64,000 nucleotides of DNA from Rhopalosiphum padi (GCF_020882245.1 NC_083598.1:66005858-66069857), one strand, 5' to 3'; positions 51,401-61,979 are shown, numbered from the stretch's first letter. The notes: a model not told the origin generated them from the letters alone. Program-made: numbers and translations.

Positions 51401-54400
51401 ACTGGCCGAAAACGGTCATTCCAGAATGGCCGAAAAGTGTCCCGCCCTAACTTAAAAGGATGTCTCACGGTCTCACTCATAAGTGTTGTCTCCGTCTTTC
51501 AAGTGCGTAACATGACAAATTTACATTAAGCCTAGTTAGTTTTAATGTGACAGTGAACTTAGCGACTGTCATATAATACGCGTTCTACCAGCCACTGTAA
51601 GATGCGGTCTACCTGCGGTTTTTACATAGGCTTAAGTTTATTTTTAATAGATAAACTTTAATCTTTTTCTTTGGTCAATACTTTATCTTTATTGCCTTAT
51701 ACACAGATAACAATACTTCGACATTTTGTAAAAGTATGGGCTCAATAGCTCAGTACGTCATTTATTGCGCGACACAATTTTTAATTAGAAAAAATCTTGT
51801 GGCAAATAATGAAAATGCCGAATGTATTAAGTGTGGAAGTGGTATGAATTTATACCTACGCAAGGAGAGAGGTAAGGAAAGGAAAATTTTACGTTGTAAG
51901 AGAAAGGGATGTCAAACAACACAAAGCTTAAGGTACCTAAGAAAATTATTTTCTTATATTCATTTGGCTTATTTAATCATAATTGTGTATACTATTATAG
52001 GAAAGATAATGCTTTTTGGACTTTTATTGACAAAAATGGTCGTCTAAATAGTGGACTAAGCCTCAGTCAACAGTTAGAACTGGTGTTCTACTGGACTCAA
52101 GGTTTATCCAATAAAACAATTATGACATTAACTGGGAGATCGTCCAACACCGTATGTGACTGGATGAATTTTTTTGACAAACTAATTTTTAATTATTAAT
52201 TTTTTACTATTACTGCTACAATAATTATACTTTAATATTATGATATAATTTTTAATTTAGTTATTTGCAGTAGACCGCATACTATATTCGTAAATTCACC
52301 GGTAGACCGCATACTATATGACAACCGAACTTAGCAATCAATAAACTTAAAGGTTACAACATTTCTGTGGTGTATAAGAAATATTTTACTCGCTTAAGAA
52401 TTTATAATTTATAACTCCAAAATTAAAATATTTTAAAATTACTTTAAACTAGTGGCGTAGCATGAATCTTGGTGGCCATAGGCCCTAAGACTTATAGTAG
52501 ATGGAGCCCCTTAAACATAGAAATTAAATTATTAAATAGGATGATAGAGAGATTTTGATGCAATAGAATTTTTTTCATATTTTAAATGATCAAATTATTT
52601 TTAACATAAATATCATTTAAATAAAAAAATTAATATATTCTGTCTTATTTATGTACAATATACAATTGTATATTATGTAAATATGTAATACTAATATACG
52701 TTCTGTGCTCCCTAACTTGAATTTACCTTAGGTCTAGGAGTCCTGATTTAAAATATGCTACTGCTTCCAACAAACACAAAAATATGTTTTATTTACCTTT
52801 AAGATTAATAAAAGGTGAATTCACTCTAATATTAAAACTATCGAGGTAAATGAGAACTACTGTACGTAAATTTGATATGTTATGCATTGGAATTTGTAAC
52901 TTTGTAAGACGATGACATGCTAGTGAGATGTGTTTTTATAAGTTTTAAAATGTTGACATTTTTTTCATTATTTGATATAATATACAAAGTATTACAAACA
53001 CAATCTGTAGATACCTACAATTTTCAGAATAAGTATGTATTTACAAATTACAAATTTAAGATATACAGTTGTCACGATAACTCGAAGTTGAAGGGAGATA
53101 AAGATTCGCTTCGAGATATTTAACTCAAATTTATATTAACTTATAGCCTATAGGTATATAATTTATATTTCTAGGGGAATAAAAAAAAAATCGAGTTGTC
53201 AAGTTTTTCGAGTTATCGTGACTCGACTGTATATGTTCCTTCACACAACTCAAACATTACTATCGAGTATCGACACACTATTTAATATTTACTTAGTACA
53301 CGTCAATATGTCAAATCTTAAATAGATACACGTCCGTGAATTTAAATATTGCAACTATTAAGTACGAAGTACCTATTAATCATCAATGTAATTTATAAAA
53401 ATAATTTTCCAGCGCATTACATTGACATGCCTAAGACATTATATTTCCTACAAATTATAAGATTAGATATGGGCAAACGCCAAACACCCACATTGCCACG
53501 TCATCTCCTCCATGGGCTAGACCATCAACTAGACCACTAATATGGGGTGCTTAACTGTTGACAGTTTACCAATTGATGGTATTTCACTAAAATAATAATA
53601 GTTAGGTTTAAAAAAAGGGGTGCTAAAGACCTTTTTGCCCCCCCCCCCCCTAGTTGCGCCACTGACCTCCTCTCCAAAAATGAAGCCATTGTTAAAATTA
53701 TTGTATAGTTTATAAATAGATAGTTATAATTATTTCTATACAACTTAAATATTTATTGTAAGGTTATTGAAAAATAAAAATAATAGTTTTTAATATTATT
53801 ATATAAGCGGTTGGTAATGGTATATATACTACCTATAATATAATATTACCTAATAATTATTTTTGTTGTGACACATATTATGTATGTATAGATTGATAAT
53901 GCCTCGTTAGACATTTCTGAAACCTTTCAAGATGATATAAAATTTGACATTGATGAAGTAATAATTCAAGTGAGACTATTAATTATTAATGTATGATGTA
54001 TATATGTATCATTTAACTAACTATAATATGTATTTTTAGGAAACAAATGACCTTAGTAATATTTTGAGGGACTGCGATGTTAAAAATATTGTTCATACAA
54101 CCCAAAATACCTTTAGAAGTACAAATCAAATACAATGTTTACGTTGTACACTTAATTTTACTTGTGGTGAGTAGGTATAATAATTTTAATAAGAGTTCGT
54201 TATGATAAGGTTGGTCAGATTTGTTGAATTGGGGGCATTGGGGCTATAACAGCCACAGCCTATTTGGACTTAGATTGCCCACAGGATCACGCTATAGCTG
54301 CTATGGTCTCAGTTCAGTAAATTAAGCAGTACCATTTTAGGATATAATAGCTGATCTGTAAAACGTTGTTTTGAGAGTGGTTCAGAATATCTATTATTGT

Positions 54401-55451
54401 CATAAGTACCTACTCTGCGTGTACGCCAAATATCAGTAAATACACGCGTCACGCGCTATGGTCGCTAGTTCGTACAAAAATCGCATCGTAAAAAGCACTG
54501 TTTTTTTCAATTTTCTGGATAATTTTCCCAATTTTTCTTTTCGTAAAAATCTTAATCCCACTATTTCGAAGATTATGTAAAAAAAATTTATCCCAATAGG
54601 TTCATTCGTTTTCAAGTTGTGCACTTAGGTACCAACAAACAGCATTACATTTATGTAATGTGTATATATATATTTATATATAGATCATAATATAAGTATA
54701 TAACCTTTGTAAAATTATTTGTTTTTATTATATAAATATAGGTACAGAATTGAGACGCCATATTTTGCTGAACCATAACTTAAAAGATCTAGATTGTCAT
54801 CATTGTTTTCGTCGCTGTTCAAATTTATTGGAATTTGAAAACCATGTAAAATTACATTTTTATGCTCAACTCCCATATTATCCATGCGACTTATGTACCA
54901 TCAGCTTCACCAGTTTGGCAAATCTTGTACTCCACATTAAAACACATGACATAAAACATTCCAGAGAATGGGCACTTATCTACAATCAAACTGATAAATC
55001 TAAATGTTATAGCTGTCGATATTGTAATAAGACTTTTATTCATGAAGCATCAAGACAAATCCATGAACGTATTCATTTTACATGTTTAATATGTGAGACA
55101 TGTGGTAAGCAATTGCCAAATAAATCTCAGTTGAGTGTTCATCAGCGTCAACATACCGGGGAAAGGCCTTATCGCTGTATGAACTGTGATTCTGCGTTTA
55201 AATGTTTGTCAACATTACGCCAGCATGAAGTTGTACACTATGAAAAAAAATACATCTGCGAAGTCTGTTTGCGTAAGTTTAGTCGGCCAGAAAAGGTTCG
55301 TATACACATGAGAGTACATACAGGGGAAAAGCCTTATAACTGCTTAATATGCAATAACAAATATCAACAGAAAAACGATTTAAATCGTCACATAAAAAAA
55401 AAACATGGAGATGATTACACTACGAACAATTTCAAACTAAATTTGTTTTAA
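48485..55451 (+). CDS. ZAD-C2H2 zinc-finger protein with two ZAD domains
   Basis: Seven coding exons: 48,485-48,613, 48,742-48,876, 49,623-49,751, 49,901-50,047, 53,892-53,969, 54,040-54,166 and 54,742-55,451. All are GT-AG and phase-compatible, giving 484 residues. Two ZAD domains (protein-protein interaction modules of insect zinc-finger factors) lie at about residues 9-88 and 92-180. Each has the paired Cys motifs LCRICG and, later, C-x2-C (MACNACVNQ; ICQNCINQ), and each is split by an intron at the equivalent place. An acidic linker follows, then eight C2H2 fingers from about residue 238; the first spans the last intron. Fingers 5-8 are linked by HTGERPY/HTGEKPY-type linkers. It probably acts as a nuclear DNA-binding regulator. 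The ATG lies immediately after the acceptor. An AATAAA at 55,715 is 264 bases past the stop. Confidence 0.88.
48877..49622 (+). other. intron between the two ZAD exon pairs
   Basis: AT-rich intron with GTAAGA donor and AGCAG acceptor. Nothing else recognised. Confidence 0.6.
50521..51448 (-). mobile_element. DNA transposon with long TIRs, MULE-like
   Basis: Terminal inverted repeats of roughly 140-170 bases. The left end starts agggcggcaccgttttcggc and the right end, reversed, starts agggcgggacacttttcggc. Both contain ggtcaccaatgaaatattct and a following aaactaccaatttaatat. AACTTA flanks both sides (50,515-50,520; 51,449-51,454). Inside on the minus strand is a C-terminal transposase remnant of the type found in MULE-like elements of aphids. 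The 6-bp duplication is shorter than usual for MULEs, so the superfamily is tentative. Confidence 0.7.
50903..51118 (-). pseudogene. transposase C-terminal remnant in the long-TIR element
   Basis: A minus-strand frame includes FPPTIWVSGSSDFTRTTNAC followed by ES. The RTTNACES signature is characteristic of the C-terminal part of MULE-type transposases. The catalytic domain is absent, and the downstream residues drift off, suggesting a frameshift. Confidence 0.55.
51736..52199 (+). pseudogene. N-terminal part of a Merlin/ISXO2-like transposase
   Basis: Two exons joined by a small GT-AG intron (51,736-51,932 and 52,001-52,199) give about 131 residues. The first has a zinc-ribbon pattern, ECIKCGSGM ... 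LRCKRKGCQ. The second has a helix-turn-helix-like stretch, LSNKTIMTLTGRSSNTVCDW. The frame stops at 52,199, before any DDE catalytic region. It could still make a DNA-binding fragment, but most likely it is a truncated transposase. Confidence 0.55.
52270..52319. repeat. direct subrepeat in the Merlin-like right end
   Basis: The 18-base sequence gtagaccgcatactatat occurs perfectly at 52,270-52,287 and 52,302-52,319. Inverted, degenerate counterparts (gcggtctacc) are in the left end. Confidence 0.85.
52450..52763. mobile_element. possible small hAT element
   Basis: The left end tagtggcgtagcatg loosely matches the reversed right end cagtagcat. The flanks ctttaaac and cttccaac match at six of eight positions. 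No coding capacity. Confidence 0.35.
53066..53229. mobile_element. pogo/Tigger-like MITE
   Basis: The left end cagttgtcacgataactcga and the reversed right end cagtcgagtcacgataactc form a terminal inverted repeat, with TA on both sides (53,064-53,065; 53,230-53,231). The TA target and the CAGT...CGATAACTCGA ends are typical of pogo-type mariner MITEs. There is no coding capacity. Confidence 0.7.
53638..53664. mobile_element. poly-C tract and lone hAT right end
   Basis: Thirteen cytosines followed by tagttgcgccactg, which resembles hAT ends in this window. No left end was found, so it is a fragment. Confidence 0.35.
54167..54741 (+). other. last intron of the ZAD gene
   Basis: GTGAGT donor and ATATAG acceptor. 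It contains a GC-richer patch (54,420-54,490, acgcgtcacgcgctatgg) that looks like dispersed repeat sequence. The minus-strand open frame at 54,433-54,624 has no recognisable similarity. Confidence 0.5.
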
Positions 55452-55714
55452 ATTTAAATAACTCAATATTTTAGATAATCAAATTATTGATTACAAATAA
55501 TATTATATGTTTTTAATAATGTACATTTATTAATATTCTTATTTTTACTTTACCTAGCAATTAGCATTAATATTCTTTTTATCATATATTAATTATTACA
55601 CTACCAATTCGATTAATTTTAATATCTTTCATATGTACATAATTTATTTATCTTATACACTGAAGAAACTAAAAATGTAGACATATTTTTTTATAAGATC
55701 ATTGTTTATTTAAA

Positions 55715-55720
55715 AATAAA
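55715..55720 (+). terminator. candidate polyadenylation signal of the ZAD gene
   Basis: AATAAA 264 bases beyond the ZAD gene stop codon. Confidence 0.45.
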
Positions 55721-55738
55721 ATTTCTAGTCAAATGTGT

Positions 55739-55744
55739 TTTATT
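55739..55744 (-). terminator. candidate polyadenylation signal of TEFM
   Basis: AATAAA on the minus strand (TTTATT on plus), 32 bases past the TEFM stop codon. Only about 20 bases separate it from the ZAD gene signal on the other strand, so the two 3' UTRs probably overlap. Confidence 0.5.
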
Positions 55745-55775
55745 TACATTAAATTATCACTAACATAAATTAAAA

Positions 55776-56776
55776 TTATAATTTTTTTGTGGTTTTTAAT
55801 TTTCTTTTAGAACTTTCATTAAGTGCTTGTATACTTTTTGGATTTGAATTCAATATCAGATCTACAAAAGTCATTGCTAGCATAAGACCATTAGACATAA
55901 GTTCTCTTATAATTGGTTCTTTAACCGATCTATAAGTTAAAATAGCATCAATAGCAGGAACAACAGGAGTAATATATTCGGGAAAGACGCCTTTTAGCAT
56001 CAATTCTGTTATATCTTGTGATGAAATGATTTCTGTACCAACAATAATTCGAAATAGCCTGGCGTGTAAACGTGCTTTCATTAGTACTACTTTGTTCATG
56101 GATTCTTCTAAAAATATTTAAAAAAAATTTGTGTAATATTGTTTTAGAACAATATATTAATATATTGGTAAATATTTACGAGTATTATCTGAAGTATTTA
56201 TAGTTTGGCTGCTGTTGATAAGAGCAATTAGCATAGCAAGTGTCTGTAGTTTAACATAAAATAAATTGGCACCAGCAACATTCACATTGTTTGGCATTTT
56301 CACATAGTTCTCAATTAGGTAAATATCACTTTCAGGTAAATCTTTCATGAGTGCAGCAACCTGAGTATATACAATTTATATAATAGGTAGTAATAATATG
56401 AATATATAAAATATTGCTTACAGAATTATAGACATCATCTAAATGAAATCTGTTCATCTCTTCTGGCATGTAAAGCATCTTCCAATCTTTAAGAATATTA
56501 CCATCTCGAAGTATAGTGGTACAACTCAAATATTGACCAGACATTTGTATAGAAACAATTTTTTTAATAGACTAAAAACGGTTATCTAATTAGAGGGAAT
56601 AGTAGAAAAATATGGTTTAATAAAATTACCTCTCGTCTTGCTTCTGAAAGTAAAGGCACATAATAGTTGACATTCCGACTATGTTTTCGTTTAATTTTAT
56701 TAACTTCAATTGCTTCACTAAAACAGCGTATCATGCACTTCGGCTTACATCCAAAAGATTTCAATATCACTAACAT
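55776..56776 (-). CDS. TEFM: mitochondrial transcription elongation factor (TEFM-like)
   Basis: Four minus-strand exons: 56,776-56,630, 56,571-56,422, 56,360-56,180 and 56,107-55,776. All are GT-AG with agreeing phases, giving 269 residues. TEFM raises the processivity of mitochondrial RNA polymerase in the matrix. The RNase H-like fold is recognisable: SIKKIVSIQMSGQYLSCTTI, then ILKDWKML, then DIYLIENYVKM aligned with the family's DFYVLEK region, then NLFYVKLQTLAMLIALINSS. The first 49 residues include ILKSFGCKPKCMIRCFSEAI, which fits the second half of the helix-hairpin-helix domain. Known TEFM proteins are longer (human about 360 residues), so the first half of that domain and the targeting peptide may sit in an unrecognised 5' exon. 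A GTATGT donor at about 56,815 and an AG at about 56,772 would permit this. The start used is the ATG at 56,776. Confidence 0.72.
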
Positions 56777-56871
56777 AAAAATGATAAATAATAAAGGCAC
56801 ATTACAACATACCAGATATTTCAAGTAAAAAATAAATAACTCTACGAGCAATTGGTTATTATTCTTTTTTT

Positions 56872-56877
56872 TTTATT
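56872..56877 (-). terminator. candidate polyadenylation signal of mRpL34
   Basis: AATAAA on the minus strand, 79 bases past the mRpL34 stop and about 95 bases before the TEFM start used here. Confidence 0.45.
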
Positions 56878-56955
56878 TTAGTCTATAAAACACGATGAGC
56901 ACAAAATTTCCAAAAACTAACTGTAAATTATTTTAACATTAGTAAAAAAATAAAA

Positions 56956-57303
56956 TCAATGACTGAGGACATATCGCCCTTTGAGTATTCTGCGCTGCAG
57001 TACTTTGCGTCCCTCTTTTGTTGCCATCCTTGTCCACCAACCATGTTTTTTAATACGTTTTGCTTCATTAGGCCGAGGAAAATGATGGCGTGTTTTAGTG
57101 CGAACAAAGTCAATAGACCAAGAGTTTAATGCTGAAGGTGTTAAAAAATTAGTTGGTGTAGACCCATGAGAAGTAATTCCAACAACTTTTCTAAAATAAA
57201 TAATTATCATGACAAAAATTATTAATGGGTGTTATGAATCAAGTTAAGATATTTTTTCAATAACTTACTGGAAAGTGCTACGTAGAATTTGTCCTAAAAC
57301 CAT
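56956..57303 (-). CDS. mRpL34: mitochondrial large-subunit ribosomal protein L34
   Basis: Two minus-strand exons (57,303-57,269 and 57,190-56,956; GTAAGT donor, TTTTAG acceptor, 79-base intron split at phase 2) give 89 residues. bL34 is a small, very basic protein of the large ribosomal subunit; this one should act in mitochondrial translation. The diagnostic bL34 core is present near the C-terminus: RPNEAKRIKKHGWWTRMATK, followed by EGRKVLQRRILKGRYVLSH at the end. This matches the family pattern of a KHGW-type motif and a final KGR-x-LSH. The N-terminus MVLGQILRSTFQKVVG, basic and without acidic residues, suits a mitochondrial targeting peptide. It lies 180 bp upstream of TEFM on the same strand. 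Confidence 0.92.
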
Positions 57304-58853
57304 TCTGAATGATTTTCAAAAGGATATATGGGAAATTGATGAGTTATAATCTGAATATAGCTTACTTGTTTAGCTGATTTAAATTGAAAAAATTGAACCG
57401 GTTCCTACGATGAACCTCACTCAACCTCAGACATACTCGTGAAGTCGTGAATAGAAATTTTGTATGATTAACCACGATTAAAGATAGTACTATCTAAAAT
57501 TATGTATTGAGCACGATGTAGATAAAAAAAAAATCTACATAATCTCGTATTGAGGTATACAATAGTACCAAGTTCATAACCGAGATAGCGCTATATAATA
57601 TTTATAGAATTAAATTAATAACTTATTTTAAATTATACATTGTTTTATCGTTTTATGATATTTATTATTTATTATATTTAATACTTTATTAATTATAAAT
57701 GTTATAATAGTTAGTTTTTACCAATGTATATAAATAATTAATAATTATTCCGATATAATAATAATGATTTAAAACATTTGTAAAGCACATAAATTTAAAA
57801 CGTCCACTATTACGTTGACGATTGGCATCAAACACTACATATAATTAAATCAAGGGTCTGCCCCCTTTTTTTTAAAACTATTTCATGTTCAATTTATAAT
57901 ATTTGGTATTCTTTATTTTCACGTGTACGTGTACCCACTACTCATGTCTTTTTATAACATTTTTGATTTATTAATATAATTTTATGTATTCATATTAGGT
58001 ATATCTATCAATCTACCTTTGTATAACTATAGTTTTTTGGAATCTTTTATATTTTTGTATAATAATAATAATTATTTATTTTATTTGGTATTAATACTAT
58101 ATTAATACAGTATAATCAATATGTTTGTTGGCATGTATTATAATATTTGTGTATTATTATTTTTTGTTTTGATTAATTTATTGATTTTTTTATTCTTTTA
58201 TTTATGTATATTGTTGTTTGACGTTTTATTATTATTATACTTTTCCTTGATATATAAATTCTTGTTGCAATATATTTTTTGTAGGTACATTACATTCTTA
58301 GTATTATATTATATTATTATTTGTTGTGAGATAATTATCGTTATAATTATTATTTATGTTTACGTTTCTTTGTGCAAAATGAGACTTCAATATGTTTTTT
58401 TAATAATACAAATTTTAACCTTTCAAACTTTTTTTTACTAAATTTGGAACTGAAAAATTAATAATTATTACTTTATATTAATATATTAAATTATTAAATT
58501 ATCATTATCTACTTAAAAAATTACAAACTATAGTTGTAGTGTTACACTATAGTTGGTTAATGGTTTCGTTATTACAATAGGCATATGTGGATGATTAAAA
58601 TTATCTTTGATTAGGTATCTAGTCGAAATCTATGATAAAAATAGGGCAGGTGAATTATTTATCAGTTTAATCTTATAAGTGTAAGATATTAATATAAACA
58701 TTCTTTAAAATTTATGAATCATGATAATTTATAGCATTAAGTATATAATATTATATTGATATTGTAAGTATAAAGAAATATAATTACGCTATTTACGATA
58801 TTTTAAACAATGACAATTTGATTGATTATTTTTTAAAATATTCTAGTCACAAA
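57304..58853. other. intergenic sequence upstream of mRpL34
   Basis: Promoter side of mRpL34, then AT-rich sequence. The open frame at 58,121-58,441 is composed of Leu/Ile/Tyr/Phe codons from T-rich low-complexity sequence and is not credible as a gene. Confidence 0.5.
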
Positions 58854-59372
58854 CATTGGCGCAACTAGGGGGGGAGGGCTTGGTCCCCTCAAAATATATT
58901 TTAACCCCCCACATTTATTTGATTATTTAATATTTAATAATAATTTAAGCATAAGATAATGAGAATGTGAGATACATCCTATGCAATATAACGAAGAGAA
59001 TTATTGTAATATCATTATTCAAAAGTAAATTGTATATATATAAAATATTAAAGTTTATTTTGTAATATACATATAATTTAACAAAAATATTTTTATCTAA
59101 TAAATATTATGCGGGCATGCGGCAGCGACAGTGGTTACCGTCCAATATTTTAGTTTTATTTTGGTGATTAAAAATGGGCAAAAAAACTTATTATTTTTAA
59201 TATACCAAAAAAAGTATTCGTATTTGTACAGTTGTTACTATTGAAATGAAAACAATACAGATGATCTTCCTAGTTTTTTTGGAAAGCATGAAAGTAGGTA
59301 AATTAAATTAAGTATTTGTATTTATTTGTAGGTCTGCAGCCCCCTAATATTTTATACCTGGTTGCGCTAATG
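58854..59372. mobile_element. 519-bp non-autonomous hAT element
   Basis: The ends are inverted repeats: left cattggcgcaactagggg, right reversed cattagcgcaaccagg. It is bracketed by perfect 8-bp repeats gtcacaaa (58,846-58,853; 59,373-59,380). No transposase remains. Confidence 0.82.
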
Positions 59373-59380
59373 GTCACAAA

Positions 59381-60846
59381 CAATAACCAACGATAAGTAT
59401 TAATAAGCTTTATAACAATAACCAATACACAATATTACGATTGCCGCAATCTTATAACTACAGTCATCGATTGTAGTGCGGTCAACAAAAACGTAAATAC
59501 TAAGCGAATAACACATTGACGTACATGGTCTGAAAGCGAAACCGTAGACGAGGAGAAGCAATTAAAGACAATTTATTATCTCTGCGCCGGCAGTTCGAGT
59601 ATTTTGAAAATGTGTGCTTTGGGATTGTCAGATTGCTGTATTGAACTATTAACTATCGTGTAGTAGTTGATAATGGTCACAACGTATACCTAAGCTTTAC
59701 TGTCCGACTGTCCGAGTAAACGTTTCGGCGGTAATAGCGGTACAGGTTGGACGGTACTGCCGTAGTTTCTGTTCCGGTTGCCGTTGCCGTTGTGCCTCGA
59801 ACTTTCGCCGTGTCCAGTACGGCATACGAAATTTCAGAATTGTATACATTTGAATACATATTTAACTAATATATATAAAATAATACTCATAAAATACATA
59901 CCGCAAATTTAATTTTTATATAGGTAAACAATATACACGATCGTGCATGATTTTAGATTCAACAAGTGTAACGATAATGTTGTAAGATAATGATAGAAAC
60001 CATGGTCCATTACTCAACAGTGTCTGGGTGTCGGTGAAACACAAGACATTTACGTCGGGAAGCTGACAACCAAATGTTTATTACGAATCGTTGATGGGCA
60101 CTGTGGGCAGGTAGCTTACTAAAAAATAAAATAAAATAAATATAACAATTATATTAGGTACTGAATAACATAATTGCATTTGCACTACTTACATTGTATG
60201 CATATTGCATAGCTATATACATTTATTACTTTGTGAATATTTGTTGACAGAAAATCTGCATGCTTGTGTGTGTGGGTACTGGGTAGTGACTACGGTATGA
60301 TATAGCACTGCATTATAAATAATACATTATTTGCAATGTAATTACAGTGAGTGTGAGCAGTCCTGAACTCAATCATCAGTAGTGTTCGAATTAACCTGAT
60401 CAATAATAAAGCGTTATTCGAATGAAATGTGTGTTTATCTATTATCTATAATATATATATATATATCAATTATACCTATTATATAATATAGGATGTAGCC
60501 TCATAATATGATGTATTAAAGATAGGAGTTTATTGCATTGTTGCCGTACAACATTATGGTAATAGGCTAACAAATATTATTCACAAATAAATATAATAAG
60601 AATAATACAAGAACCTTATGGCTCAACAATAATAATAACAAAGCCCATCATAATATAACTTAGATGATAAGAATAATAAAATTTAGAAAAATGGTAACCA
60701 CGGGTTCACACAAACAAAGAGCGTGCAGTATCATTCGTCATTCATATAGTAAAAAGTTGTTGCCTACAATTTATGAAAAATAACATAAATATAAATTTGA
60801 CTAGTGAATAAATTTTTCTAATACTCGGTTTGCCGGTCATATACTC
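59381..60846. other. intergenic sequence with a GC-richer patch
   Basis: The stretch 59,480-59,830 is GC-richer and includes a GGTTGCCGTTGCCGTTG-like run. It may be regulatory. The minus-strand frame there (59,677-59,859) is Thr-rich from the repeated motif and not convincing. The rest is AT-rich with nothing recognised. Confidence 0.4.
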
Positions 60847-61170
60847 ATGTCTGACGTCTGTATCCGGTCGCTGCCGATGTCGCACATCTACATCGTACCC
60901 GGAAACAGCTGTTACATTTCAACATTAATGACATTTTTTTTCATGCAACTCACCTTGTACCATCTCCAACACAAATATATCACCATAACCTTTATCGATA
61001 CTGCCCTCCGCCTGCGCCTGTACAGCTGTACCGCTAACCATCATGCCGAAGTCGTTCAAAACGCGTTTTTAAAGACGCTGATCTGGACGAGCGTCTTGCA
61101 CGTGGCCCGTCTACAGCCGCGTTCGGAGAACGTGTTGCGAGATTACTTGCAGGACGACATCGAGTAGCTT
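60847..61170 (+). other. GC-richer block with ambiguous open frames
   Basis: The plus strand has a 106-codon frame ending ...ENVLRDYLQDDIE and stop. A second plus-strand frame over the 3' half and a minus-strand frame are also open with protein-like composition. I cannot decide which, if any, is translated. It could be a last exon of a gene or a stop-poor GC-rich regulatory block. Confidence 0.25.
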
Positions 61171-61979
61171 TCTTTAGCGCAATCTAATAACTTTCATGTT
61201 TCCGAGTCATCGAGTCAAAGTTATATATAATCAGCATGCAGTCAGTTATACCATCATGGATCAAATATAGTATATACTATATTATACTATACTATACTAC
61301 TATAGTATTTATAACCAATGGTTATACTGTAGCCAGCCAGTCAGCATTTGGATTTTGCACCGTTTTGGTTTTCCGAAGACTATTGATATAACTATACTGT
61401 CTTTACTATACTATATGAAATGCGTATTCGTAGGTATAAATTGTAATATTTTATTCGAAAATACTTTAGATTTTAGATTTTTTAAGCCGGGTTAATGATG
61501 TGTGTATCTATAATATAAAAGTTCGTTTTATACTTTTAACATTTTAGGCAATGACGTCGACTTTTTATAAAACTATAAAATATATTGTACATTATTATTT
61601 TAATTGTACTCTATGAATTAAGTACGTAAAATGGTACGCAGCGGAAACTCGTAAGCTTTTTCTCTTTTACCTCTATACAAATTTACAATTTTTTTATTTC
61701 ATTATAAAAATTTTCCAACAAGACCACCACAATTATAAGTATATTATGTGTTATTATTATTATCATCATGGTCGTGCGTCATTAGTACAAGAATAGTACG
61801 AGCAAAGACTATTATAATATAGCGTATATACACTATACATAATAAATATACGTAGTAGATATTTGTCACTGACACTGTCAGTTGTACAATTTATTGTAGA
61901 CATTTTGTCTTATAACACTTGACTAAAGACAATTTATTTCAGTGCAATATGCGAGTGTATTATATGAATTTTTCATTTA
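61171..61979. other. AT-rich intergenic sequence
   Basis: Contains ctatactatacta-type short repeats near 61,270-61,310. No gene recognised. Confidence 0.5.

Larger units (their letters stand above)
51564..52326 (+). mobile_element. Merlin-like DNA transposon, internally deleted
   Basis: Flanked by a perfect 9-bp direct repeat gaacttagc (51,555-51,563; 52,327-52,335). The ends are inverted repeats: the left starts gactgtcatataatacgc and the right, reversed, starts ggttgtcatatagtatgc. Each end holds a second internal copy of a gcggtctacc subrepeat. Merlin elements typically have 8-9-bp duplications, and the encoded protein has the zinc-ribbon and helix-turn-helix N-terminus seen in IS1016/ISXO2-related transposases. 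At 763 bp it lacks the catalytic domain. Confidence 0.7.
51455..52931. mobile_element. third copy of the long-arm MITE, split by later insertions
   Basis: The left part (about 51,455-51,563) carries aaaggatgtc..., ttgtctccgtctttc and aacatgacaaattt. Sequence after the Merlin-like insert (52,336-52,380) continues the same arm (aaacttaaaggtta). The right arm resumes at about 52,790-52,920 (gaattcactctaatattaaaa, gtaagacgatgacatgc). These match the arms of the MITE at 17,994-18,378. The Merlin-like element (51,564-52,326) and a hAT-like element (52,450-52,763) interrupt it. The right border is approximate. Confidence 0.5.

Noticed and set aside
58121..58441. 106-codon hydrophobic frame, at first sight a membrane protein
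   Set aside because: It lies in T-rich low-complexity DNA and consists of Leu/Ile/Phe/Tyr codons; there is no splice context or family resemblance.
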